Origin: Cichorium intybus
Lineage: Eukaryota; Streptophyta; Magnoliopsida; Asterales; Asteraceae
Reading direction: 5' to 3'
Length of the DNA: 64,000 nt
Assembly (NCBI GenBank): GCA_023525715.1
Contig: CM042013.1
Location: 84,556,494-84,620,493, forward strand
Shown here: positions 21,864 through 32,857 of the stretch, piece after piece
How positions within the stretch are numbered: position 1 is the first letter of the stretch
Layout: the number at the start of each line of letters is the position of its first letter
The notes under the pieces: model-generated
Databases searched by the model: none
Seen by the model: only the letters and a program-made list of their open reading frames with translations
What the model was told of the DNA's origin: nothing
Translations under genes and position numbers: made by a program

Positions 21864-22595
21864 CTAAACCTTTTCCCTCCAATTTTGCTTAGGAGGGCCC
21901 TTCCTTTTCTTTCCTTTGCCACTTCCAATGGCTAGGACGAGCTGATTTACCGAGGGTACACTTTTACCCTTCATCCCGTCCTCAGCAACTCGAAGCATGC
22001 GATGCAACTCAGTCAGGTTAGCCTGATTGTTGTTCAAATGATAAGCCAGCCTGAACTGGTCATAAGAACTCGGTAGGGAGTTAAGCACTATGTCAACGGC
22101 CAACTCCTCCGGTACAGGCATCGCAAGCTTTCTAAGCCGCTCCACGTAACCTTGCATTCTTTGCACATGAGCGCAGATGGACTCTTCATCTTTAGGTTTG
22201 CTGTTCATGAAGTCCTTGACCACCTCGCACCTCTCGATGCGCTCTTGCTTGTGGAACTTTTCCGCAAGCTCCTTGTGCATCTCAAAGGGCCAGTAGTCTT
22301 CGTATATCCTTTGCAATTCGGGGTTTATTGTGGCTATCATGATGCAGGCCACTTTGGTCGCATTATCAGAATGTTTTTGGTACGAGGCAATCTCCTCGGG
22401 AGTAGCAGTTTCAGAGTCAATATCGACAAGCTCGGTCTCGAGGACATACTCTTTGTTCTCGTACCTCAGAGCCATCTTGATATTTCTAATCCAGTCATTA
22501 TAGTTTGTCCCGTTCAATTGAACCTTGGAACACAGTGAGAGGATAGAGGGAACACTAGAGTTTGAGTAGGGAGCGGATTGATCAGCAGACGACAT
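21864..22595 (-). pseudogene. Tork/Angela-like gag
   Basis: An open frame of 243 codons on the minus strand from the ATG at 22595. It begins MSSADQSAPYSNSS and shows the copia gag (UBN2-type) core: LNGTNYNDWIRNIKMALR near residue 29, IMIATINPELQ, LAEKFHKQERIERCEV, and LNSLPSSYDQF. It ends in a basic stretch (GKGKKRKGPPKQNWREKV) at a TAG (21864-21866) that lies in frame with the downstream zinc knuckle, so gag and pol were one reading frame. Gag forms the particle. It is the best preserved gag in the window. Confidence 0.88.
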
Positions 22596-23553
22596 CTATA
22601 AAAGAAGGTAAGTTTAATTGGATACTTGTCGGTCCTTATAATAACCCAATATAAAATAAGGCTAGGATCCAACTATAACAATTTGCAACATAGAAGAGGG
22701 ATGCCGTAATCTATAAGCAAATTTTATAAAGGTAGGCGAATGACGATTCAGCCAATTCCACCGCGGAAAAATAATCTTATTATAAATGGAATTCCTAGTT
22801 TCTTTTGAGATTTATTGAACTGTTCAATAGCATGTTTAATCTCGGATATGCCCCACCGTTTGTGACTGGGATGCCGAGGATCACAAACCGGGTGTGAATA
22901 ACCATGCAAATTAGCTTGGTACTCTCGGGGTCTATTGTCATCTCAAATTTATGTTCCGGTAAACCACACACGCTCCATCAACAATGATAACACCCGAGAC
23001 ACCCATTACCACTCTTTATTCTCCCCTATTGGTGTGCCGGTAAACCACACACGCTCCACCAACGTTTCATAAAGTGCAATGTGCAACTTCATGGATTAGC
23101 ATCAATTCACATTTTTAACCTAAAGTAACTAGATTGGGATTTTGATAATGGTTCTAGTACTTTTAAATATATAATTATACTTTTAAGAGGCTTTAGCGGT
23201 TCCATCAAACCCGTTCGGCTAACGACACTCGACTGACCAGGAGAGCGGTGGGTGAGAATGGATACCCATTAGACTACCATTTTATAGGCAGTCGCCTTAT
23301 ACCCTCTTTATAGGTCAGTTTTGTGAATGAGGCCTACTAACGGTAAGACTAACCAATTTATCTTATATATAAAATATTAACTATTAATTATAATATATAT
23401 AAGATATATTTTAAACTTTTAAAATATTTCTGTTTTATCTATTTAATTTTTCAAAAATTTACTCTTAATTTTAAAATTAAATTTAAACCGTTAAACGATT
23501 TAATTTATCTTTTAAGTAAACAATTATAGCAATTCAATAAGAAAACAACCAAC
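22596..23553 (-). other. 5' leader of the Tork/Angela-like element
   Basis: It is a non-coding leader between primer site and gag. It contains two copies of CCGGTAAACCACACACGCTC (near 22960 and 23039). Similar CACACGCTCCA pieces occur at 53146 and 61934 in the non-coding relative, so the leader is partly shared. Confidence 0.65.
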
Positions 23554-23565
23554 GCTCTGATACCA
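23554..23565 (-). promoter_or_regulatory. Primer binding site of the Tork/Angela-like element
   Basis: Plus-strand GCTCTGATACCA is the reverse complement of TGGTATCAGAGC, one base inside the 5' LTR. Confidence 0.9.
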
Positions 23566-23566
23566 C

Positions 23567-24233
23567 TGCAAGGTTTTCTGCAATCTATGAACTAAAATCC
23601 TAAGTTCACATGCAACCTAGAAAGGATCTATGTTTTCTATCTTTGAACATATAATAATAATTCTAACGGCTAACAGAAATTTCTAATAACGACTAACAGA
23701 AATTTCTGTATAAAACAATTAATAAAACTAACCTTTAGTTTTATTCTTGAAGCCGAGCAGCACAAGTGTCCTGCCTCAAATGAGATCACACCCAGAAGCC
23801 CAAGCAGAGGTTAACTGTCTTAACCTCTTATTAAGAACGACTCGCTATAAAACCTTAGAGAAGGATTATAGACGGCAAGGAGAGAAGAGAAATTCCAAGG
23901 AGATGATTTGGAATGGTGCAAGTTTTCAAGTGATGGGGAGAGCCTTATTTATAGTGTTCAACTTTTGAACAATTGCATTCTAGCCCCGGCACTTATAATC
24001 AATTTAGCCCCTGCACTTTTAATTAATTCCAAATTAATTCCAATTAATTCTGATTAATTCCAACCTAGTTTATCATTAATTTATTATCACATAATAAATT
24101 AACGAACTATTTATTTCTCTCTCTATTTAACCTTGATGCCGGTTGGACTACCAAGGGCAACCCAAATGGACTTTGCTTCTATTAATAAGATAAATACAAA
24201 TTATAAGTCATGGCTTAGACACCTAATCCAACA
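23567..24233 (-). repeat. 5' LTR of the Tork/Angela-like element
   Basis: 667 bp, almost identical to 17057-17723. By eye the differences are an A/G near 23840, a G/T near 23986, a C/A near 24063 and an A/T near 24101. Confidence 0.92.
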
Positions 24234-24238
24234 GACAT

Positions 24239-27200
24239 TTCATTCACAGGAGGAGATGCTGATTCAGTTCCTGATCTCAACCCAATGTCGGCAAACCACG
24301 TTGCAAATGTGGACCCTGAAGCCTACTTATCAACAATGGAGATGCTGGTAGTATGTCTGAGATACTCACCCCTTCACCACGCCATGAGTGCAACTACTCA
24401 AGTTCCAAAGTTAGGGGTTAATAGGGCACACCATACATCACGTTTGAATGCAGACGGTTAATCGGTGTCTTTTGAAATCATCACCACCGACGACAACAAG
24501 AAAACGATTACAGTAAAGAAAGAACAATTTGCAAAAATTCTTCAACTTCCTGTGTCTGGACAATTTTTGGATGGCTTCTCAATCTGAAATCTTGAACATG
24601 CTTAACGAGATGGGGCATACACCGATCACACAAACAATGAGTTCTTTCGAAAAGAACAAATTGCCTTCTGTTTGGGGTTATTTCTTCAGTGTTATCCTAC
24701 GAAGCCTCTCTGGCAGGACTTCGGGCCTTGATTCGGCTGCTTACACATTCCTGCAAATTCACTATGGTATCTATTACAGTGTTCCAGTGGATTATGCTTC
24801 GATTCAATGGACAGACTTCACCACTTACATGAATCATGCGAAGCTGGCCACAGACATCGCATCAACACGCTCTGGGCACTTATCGTCCAGGCCGTCTATG
24901 CTCATGAGAAGGTACCAGTGCCTTCGGACTTGCCTGTCCATGATTTTAGCCTTGTCCAAATTCCTTCAAGTTCAAATTCGGATGACAGAATGTAATTTAT
25001 CGCTCAAATTCTTGAGGCAATCATGTGTAAGGTTCCAGATGACAATCTTACCTTGATCGAGTACCGAAAGACAATCACGATTCCTCCACCCCTCAGGGTC
25101 TTCACAAGGGTTATAGAATCCGAACTTCCTAAGGCCAATGGTGGAAAACAAAAAGGCATAGCAGAACCATCCGAAGCCCCAGCCAAGAAGTCCAGAACAA
25201 GGAAGAAAACCCAAGCTGTTAAGCCAACAAAGAAGAAACCTGCACAATCTTCCAGACCACCAACACCTCGATCAGAAGACGATGAAGAAGAAGAGGAAGA
25301 ATATTCTCATCCGGAGGATACCACCATTCCTCCATCACCAACAGGGACGACTACTTCCACGGTACCACCTTCTGATCCAATTGTTTCACTAACTGAAAAT
25401 CCAATGGTGTCCGCACATATGACCACTGTCGAAACATCTAATTTGGAGACAAGCCATATTAATACCCCTGTGAACACATCTAATGTGGACACAAGTCTCA
25501 CATCCGAAGACCAAACTGCCAAAGTTCCACCATCTCCACCACCAAAGAATACTACACCCATTTTCACTTCAACAACAGAAGTACCTCCTCCGATTCATTC
25601 ATTCTTTATGGATGATCTGACTGATTCTCCCTCTTCCCATGAAACCGAAAATGGAGAGGAGGATTATTTTGAAACATCCCCAATACAAATACAAGATGAA
25701 GATGATGATGAACCAGACACAAGCCTGGTGTCAATGAAACAGTTCCGACAACTTAATGCGAAGGTTAATGTTCTAATACAAGCCCAGACCACTTACACTC
25801 CGGACAAAGGGTCTAGAGTTACAACTGATCACTTGGCGGAGTCACCAATCTCAGCAGTGTTCACACAGAAGTTCAAGCCAAGCTTACTTCGTTGACTACG
25901 TCAGTTGAAAATCTTTCGAAACGAAGTGTAGTGGAATTTGATGTACAACTGACAAGTTTACGGAAAGATGTCGAGGATGCAAAGAAAACCATTACAGAAT
26001 ACGAACCGAAAGTGCATGAGTTAAACGCGTACAGAGAAGCACAGCAAATCAGCGACTAATAAATGAAGATTATGGTCTCTCAGACAACAGACTCTATCCG
26101 AAAGGATATTGCACCGTTGCTTAAGCTGGTTAGTCGATTACCAGGTGCTCCGAAGCCTTTAGTGCCTTCGTCACAAGGGGGAGAAGGGCCTCGACTAACA
26201 GAAAGGTCAACACGTCAAACACGCATTACCTTCGCTCCAACAACAACTATTACAAGCCTCACACCAGTCACTCAAACAACAACTACCACAGCTGGTCCCA
26301 CTACAAAACCATTTTTTGGATTCACTTCAGCACCCTCATCAGCAACGATCTCCACTATATCACCGTCAACAACAGTTCCTCTTATTTGGGGAAGAACATC
26401 ATGAACCACACCAATCACAACCGAATCCACCTCGAGTCTCATAAAAAGATTCTCCAGTGGAATTAAAATCGGAGTAAGTTCTGAACCATCTTCAACATCA
26501 ACAAAGACAACAACTTCTCAAGTTCCTCCTGAGACAGGTCCTTCGGTTGACAAGGGAAAGAAGATAGCTCAGGAACTGTCCAAGTCTGAGGAGAAGAAGC
26601 AGAAGTCAAAAGAATATGAAAAATCGAGGCATTTGTATGTAATCTCAAGAGACAGGGTTGGAAAGAAAGAAGTCTTGGGTCCAGTGAACAAAATATGGAC
26701 GTATGAGACAATTATAAATTTGGCGTTTACCACTGTGGAAATTTTTGATCGTTTGCCACTAGTGTCATATAATGTTGAGAATACAACAGAGATGCAACTT
26801 GATATCCCATTCAATCCGAAGATCTTTGCTGCTAATGTCTATGACATTGAGTTTGATCCGGCTGAGAATAGAAAATTTCAAGAACAAAAAGCTAGGTTTC
26901 ATGCAAACCTTGTTGTTGATCAAACTCATGTCTGGTCATGCTTGAAAATTGTTGGGATTGACCAAATAGAGACTGGAGGACTCTTTGAAGAAGTGTATCA
27001 GAATTACACTTATCTTGTCTGAAGAGGTGAACAGAAGATTGAATGTTCTTTCACTGTGGCAGACTTCCCACTCATGAATCTGAATGAATTCATTGTACTT
27101 GTCGAAAGATTCTACAGTCTTAACCAAACAAGAATATCCAAGCAGGTAGGTCTTACAAGAAGTTAGAGGATAATTGGAAGATTTTTGGGTTCATATCTCC

Positions 27201-27547
27201 GAAACATCTCCTTGTATGATTATGAAATAGCAAAACTTTTCAAGCAATCCGTTCCAGCTGCGAATAAGGAGCTTACCAGAATAAGCAAAATCAGCAATGG
27301 AAAGATTCTACAGAAACCTTGGGGAGTTGTTTATAAAGGAAAGCTTTCAAAGAAAAGTCCTCTGAAAAAGTTATTCATTGACATGAATGAGAAAGAGAAG
27401 TTTCCTTCAACCTTTTTGGAAGGAATGATTGTAAGAGTGACGGTCAACAATGAGAACTCCGATGATGCGAAGCTAGAGTTATGTACTCATTTGAAGTGGT
27501 GGTTACAAATTCGGAGGGAATTAATCAAGGCGTTTCATATGTTATAG
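24239..27547 (+). pseudogene. SIRE env-like ORF, main part, broken
   Basis: This continues from the ATG at 17040. It reads SFTGGDADSVPDL, then LHHAMSATTQVPK, with a stop near 24460. It goes on in changing frames through 24529-25056 (LPSVWGYFFSVILRSLSG, VPVDYASIQWTDFTTYM) and WALIVQAVYAHEKVPVPSD, to an open 290-codon piece at 25023-25895. That piece has a Lys-rich patch (KKSRTRKKTQAVKPTKKK), a Thr/Ser/Pro-rich region with long acidic runs, and a predicted helix-forming stretch (MKQFRQLNAKVNVLIQAQ). More pieces follow at 26063-26404, 26633-27022 and 27185-27547, the stop near 27547 being the end. SIRE-type elements are known to carry such an ORF; the env role is not established. I saw no clear signal peptide or membrane segment. 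Confidence 0.65.
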
Positions 27548-27572
27548 ACTTAGTATACTTGACATCTTCACC

Positions 27573-27586
27573 AAAAAGGGGGAGAA
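27573..27586 (+). promoter_or_regulatory. Polypurine tract of the SIRE-like element
   Basis: AAAAAGGGGGAGAA lies directly before the 3' LTR. Confidence 0.9.
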
Positions 27587-27931
27587 TGTTAGGATTCTGA
27601 TTGTGATGATATTTGATATCTGAAGTACATGTGTTCCTGTCCGAAGTGAGAAGATGATCCGAACTGAGAGGTTGAACCGAAGTTGGTGTACTTATCAGAA
27701 GACAGTCATATTTTGTACTAATCTTTTGTTTAGAGATAATTTCTAGGGTTTTTATGCTTATCTGTAACTAATAGGATTACGTGTTTATCCTATTAGATCT
27801 TAGTATTTAATCACCCACAACCCTAGATGTTTAGTACGTACTTTTTGCACAGTCGCAATATTCTTTGTAACACTCTTCATAGTTGCTCATCATAAAGATT
27901 TGGAGCACTATCTTTTTACATTGAATATAAT
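27587..27931 (+). repeat. 3' LTR of the SIRE-like element, left part
   Basis: TGTTAGGATTC.. matches 1104 onward. The LTR is split after ATAAT (27927-27931) by the non-coding gypsy derivative and resumes at 35636. Confidence 0.92.
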
Positions 27932-30698
27932 TGTGACACCCCAATTCTACTGTTTTCAAATACTATGGTTTTTCGTATAAATACATGAATACAAAAATAC
28001 GGTTTATCAAAAACCAATCATTTACATGTTTAAAAATAGTGGGTGTTACAAATCCTTACCAAAACTAACCATAGTAAGCAAGAAAGGATTAAACCTTTAG
28101 TCCAAGATAGGAGCTATGTGGGCTCCACTCCAGCTAAACTTCATCCAATTATAGCATAGCATTTAACCTGGAATACATGGCAAAACATAAAATACGTAAG
28201 ACAATAATGTCTCGTGAGTTACATGAGTTTTAGACTCAAATCTTTAACTTCTTTTTCCAACTTTTATTTAAAACTTATCACATAAAGCATCTTTCAAAAC
28301 TTTATAGTAATAATATACTATACTCTTTACTTTTCAAAATCATTTCATAATATACTTTGCAAAGACAACATCTTTCAAAACTTTATAGTAGTAACATACT
28401 ATAACCCTTTATTTTTCAAAATCACTTCATAATATACTTTACAAAAATAGTTTCTTTCTTACTTTCTTTGACTGGTTTTATAAGCTTGCTGGATTTTTAT
28501 ACATAGGGCTTTAATCACCATAAGTGATACCCCAAGTCTCTATGGCTAGAAAGAACGGATCAATCCTCACCATAGAAGTGCTGAGGCAATCTACTTCGCG
28601 ATGAGGTTTTTTCCCCAGTAGACCCCTTACCTAACCCGGGTAGGTTGGAACATAGTTCCCTTACTAACGCTGCTTGCTACAATTACCAGTCATACAAAAT
28701 ACTTTCTGCTTACTTTAACATTACTTACTTACATAGTGGCTAACTGCCAAACTTTACCATTTCTTGTCTTTATGGCTAAATGCCAAATTCATAACTTTCG
28801 TTTCACAAAAACCATATGTTTAAATCATGTCTTTATGACATACTAAGCTTTATGCCAAAACATACTCTCCAACATCTTATGGCTATATGCCATTTATACT
28901 CGAAAACATATACGGTTTGTAACCAAACATACTTCTTAAACATCTTGTGGCTATATGCCATTCATACTTGAAAACATATATAACTTGTATTCAAAATATA
29001 CTTTCACATAATTGGTTCATAGACCAACATACTTTCACTTAATTTAGCGTGTAGTTCAAAACATAACTTCAAATATAGCATCATACTTTCTTATCAAATT
29101 AAAAATAATACTCTTGCAAATAATTTCACATAAAGAGATTTTATAAGAAATCTTATAAATACTTACTTGCCATGTATCCCAGAATGGGTAAAAATACTGC
29201 ATGTACTCACCTTATAGTTCTTGAAAGTTGACTAAGTATTTCTTGGTTCTTTACCCTTCCGTTGTTGTTCAATCACTTGACTTGCACCTATATTTATTAT
29301 ATAATACATTAACATTTATTTCTATTGACTCTATAACTCATTAGAGTCCTTATTATACCAGTATAGGTCATAACAAGTCTATAACTTTTAAATGACCAAC
29401 TTTAAATAAATCGTATATTATACGTATTTTACTACAGTACCCTCGGGAGGTCGTATTCCCAGTTTAACAATTTTCCATGTGTTTTCACATCATTTTAGAC
29501 TTGTGGTATAAATATTAGACCAATCAGACAAGTCTAGCACCAAGTTCCAAACTCAAAAATGACATTTTCTTAACAGAAAGTATACACGACTCGTGCATAA
29601 TTTGGTCTGTGAGGAGCACGACTCGTGCATGCACTAAATAGCAACTTATTTTGGAGTGCAGCAGGAGCACGACACGTGCTAAATGAGCACGACCCGTGCT
29701 CTTTCTGGACAGCTCCATTTCACTTCGGTTTTACAGTGTAGCAGTCCGATTTTTGCACTATAACTTCCTGTTGTGGCTTGTTAAGAACTTGATACTTGAC
29801 TTTATGGAATCATTCCATGACTAAAACCTTCAGTTTATAACAAGTGTTAATCCATGAAATCATTCCAAATCCTAGAATGTAGAAATTAGGGTTCTTGAAC
29901 CAAAAAAACCCCAAAATCCACAAAACCGACAAAATCGTTTGTTTTAATCACTTGTTCTTTTCATATTAACATGATAAGACACAGAAAATCATTAAAACAT
30001 ATTGGGATCATAACTGGAACTCAATTCCAGTTCATCTCGTGAAGAACATGTTCAAGAGTTTGGCTAGAAGGTCAACTACTAACCCTTTATCTTGATAATC
30101 TTCAACTTCCAAGCTCAAGTTCCAAATTTTCCTGCTTCAATTCTTCCAAGAGTTCCAGAATTCGTGACTTCAAGAGCTCTTCCGTAGCTTCTCAAGGTTC
30201 TGTAGTCATATGGGAGATATTTCTCCCTTTTATACTTCCCAATTTACAGATTTAGTCCCTCTAATTCACTTTCTTGGACTTTTGCCACAAAAAATAAATT
30301 TTTATCACATAAGACTTAGTTTCTTACATTTTTAGTCCTAGACTAGAATTGTAACTTCTTAATAATTTCCGTGTGTGACCAAATGACCAAATTACCCTCT
30401 TCATGGTAAAATGACCAAATTACCCTTTCTTTATTACAACTTTTGTAAAATTGTCCCAAAACTCCAAATTCCTCTTTTTAAGTTTATTTCATTACATAAT
30501 AGCTCCAAAAATCATATTTGCTTTACTTAAGAGTCATTTGGATGTCAAATGAACATTTTTCCCTTTTTCAACATATTTCTCCAAACTCTTGGAATTTTAC
30601 TACATTTCCCAGTAAATTATTTTAAAACTTTCAAAATATTTTGGTCTTTTCCTTAAGTATTTTCTCGAATATAAATTCAAGATTTTTGGGTCGTTACA
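27932..30698 (-). repeat. 3' LTR of the non-coding gypsy derivative
   Basis: TGTGACACCCC..GGTCGTTACA. It carries short imperfect palindromes such as GAGCACGACTCGTGC near 29614 and GCACGACCCGTGC near 29688, and a hairpin AGACATTATTGTCT (minus strand, 28199-28212) after ACTCAC. Confidence 0.9.
28199..28220 (-). promoter_or_regulatory. Conserved LTR hairpin motif, divergent copy
   Basis: On the minus strand AACTCACG is followed by AGACATTATTGTCT: a 5-bp stem AGACA/TGTCT with a TTAT loop, then TACG. The position and flanks match the AAGCT..AGCTT hairpins, but the stem bases differ. In the right LTR (33126-33139) one stem base is changed. Confidence 0.4.
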
Positions 30699-32857
30699 AC
30701 TACCTCCCCCTTATTGGGATTCCGTCCTCGGAATCATCATACAACTACTAAATTAAGGGATCACCTCTCCCTCCTTTTCTTCAAAGGCTCTCAGTCCTAG
30801 TTCGGTTCTTAGTAAATGCTTCTTTTTATCAACCCATACTCATATTCTTTAGTCTTTTATCTTTTTAGTATTTTCTTCTTTAGTTGTTTATGGTTCTTTA
30901 ATCAACCTTTAGAGGTTTCTACTTTAAATTCTTTATGAGGAATTTACATAGCCTTTTCCTTCTGAATATTTCTTTCAATTTCTCATAAAGTGCTTCATAT
31001 TTTTACTTCATTTCTTCAAATATTTATTCGTCTCATGTCCTCATTACACCTCTTTTTACCTTATTTCTTTCATACATAAATCTTTTAGTCATTTTCCCTT
31101 ACATGCTTCCGGTTTTCTTCAGTTAATATACTTCATTATACTCTTTTATTATTGGTATTTCTTATTATACTTTCCTTCATTTGGTTACGGAATTTGATTC
31201 CTAATAACCAATATCTTCTCATTATTTTTTTTTTCCAAATTCTCATCATCAGGTACTAAACCTGGTATCACTTATCTTAATATTTTATTTGTCCTGGGAC
31301 AACTTTTAATATTCTTCTTTCAAGGAATAAATTACCAATTTACAACTCGTACTACTTCCTATACTTGTTGGGTAAGCATGCTCTACCTTCAATCTTTAGG
31401 ATTATTAACTCTTGGCTTTGACTACATCTGTCTTCTGTCATGGGAAAGTTGCTTGGAGACAACAAAAAAAATCTTCATAATCGCCTTACACGTTACGACG
31501 CTTGGCATAACTTACAAATAGCTACAGTCTGTCACTACTCTTCATTAAGTAATATTCTTTGCGGACATCGATCCACATTTACTTATTATGACGTTACTTC
31601 TATTCGGGTACATCAGGGTACGTGCATCTTCATTTGTATGCTGCTTCTTTTACAGGCCAATCCGTGAGAACGACTTCGAAATTTATATATGTAAATATAG
31701 CATTCAACTTACCACCTTTATTTACTTCTCACTTAATTTGCTGCTTGTCATTTTACTTGTCATTTTACTTGGCTCTCCATTATTCTTATGAATTAATCAA
31801 TTGTCCAATCTTTGGACACTTTCATTTATCTTCTTTGTTCAACCCCGGCAGTTAGTCTTCCACTCTCTGCTACCATTGTCATCTTCTATCTTTGGCTTTT
31901 CTCATAGTTTTAATCTTATCGTCTTACAACGAAATTCTGCTTCCTTTATGTATTTACTATTCATACGTATTTTAAAGAAAATTTCAAATTCAATGGTCAT
32001 GCCCATGGCACACCACTTGCTTGCATTAAACTCTTCTTTACCACTCTTTTATTTATTTTTTTTACAAATTTATGTACTATCAATACACTCTGCTTATAAT
32101 TTTCATTCTTCATGTAAGAGTCTTACAACTCTTATATAGGTAATCAATACCCATAATTTCTCTTTAAGTTGCTCTTATTCATACTTCCTCTCGCCTCGGC
32201 AGGTATATACTTTAATGTCTTTCAATCTGTCTAAGAAATATTAATCATTACATTATTTCTTTTACTTTACCATACTAAGTGGTATATATCCACTGCATTA
32301 ACTTTTAATATTTATAATCTTACATGTTCTTGTTACATAGGCATATACTTCCTATGTTATTCTCACTACTCTCTTCACAAACCTTACGCACCAGAATGCC
32401 ATAATTCCTTTGCGATTCCACCAGTCTCAATACATATCCTGTGATTATGATAATACGGGCCCATATTACCATAATCACCTATAGATATTGATTCTGCTGT
32501 TACCACAAGGTCTCATGGGACACTGGTTCCCTTGACATATAACACCATTAAAAGTACATGGTGATTACTACTAGAAATCCTACTACTTTATAAACATGGC
32601 CTTTAATAAATTTAGACGGTTACGGAAAATATCATATAATTTTTCCTAACGGTCAGATTTTTTTTGCTCACTTTAAACGTTAGCTTAACACTTCATAGTG
32701 TTATATATCTACATATTTTAAATAATGCATAATGTCTTAATCATTTAAGACATCATATAGCATACTTTCATAAACTAACATTTCTATAGAATGAGTTTAA
32801 GCCTAGGAGTGGAACAAGCCAATCCTAATTCGCTTAAACCTGGCTCTGATACCAACT
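30699..32857 (-). other. Internal region of the non-coding gypsy derivative
   Basis: It is T-rich on the plus strand and has no conserved coding motif. It starts with a polypurine tract and a decayed pol end (minus-strand GATGATTCCGAGGACGG near 30720-30740) and ends with a tRNA-Met primer site. The short open frames at 31440-32139 are low in information and unlike any retroelement protein. Confidence 0.75.

Larger units (their letters stand above)
17057..24233 (-). mobile_element. Tork/Angela-like Ty1/copia element, structurally complete
   Basis: Two 667-bp LTRs (17057-17723 and 23567-24233) are flanked by GACAT duplications (17052-17056 and 24234-24238). On the minus strand the order is 5' LTR, tRNA-Met primer site (23554-23565), leader, gag, protease, integrase, RT, RNase H, about 850 bases of 3' untranslated DNA, polypurine tract (17724-17736), 3' LTR. 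The LTRs differ at four places that I noticed, so it is the youngest dated insertion here. It interrupts the SIRE env-like ORF. The clade name is a judgement from pol motifs. Confidence 0.9.

Noticed and set aside
22152..22538. 128-codon plus-strand frame, and 19926-20264
   Set aside because: They are shadows of the gag and pol frame on the other strand.
29524..29718. 64-codon frame repeated at 34450-34644
   Set aside because: It is an LTR sequence over the palindrome array; the repetition comes from the LTR pair.
31440..32139. Overlapping frames rich in Phe, Leu and Ser that could suggest a membrane protein
   Set aside because: The region is T-rich non-coding core of an empty retroelement; hydrophobic residues follow from base composition.
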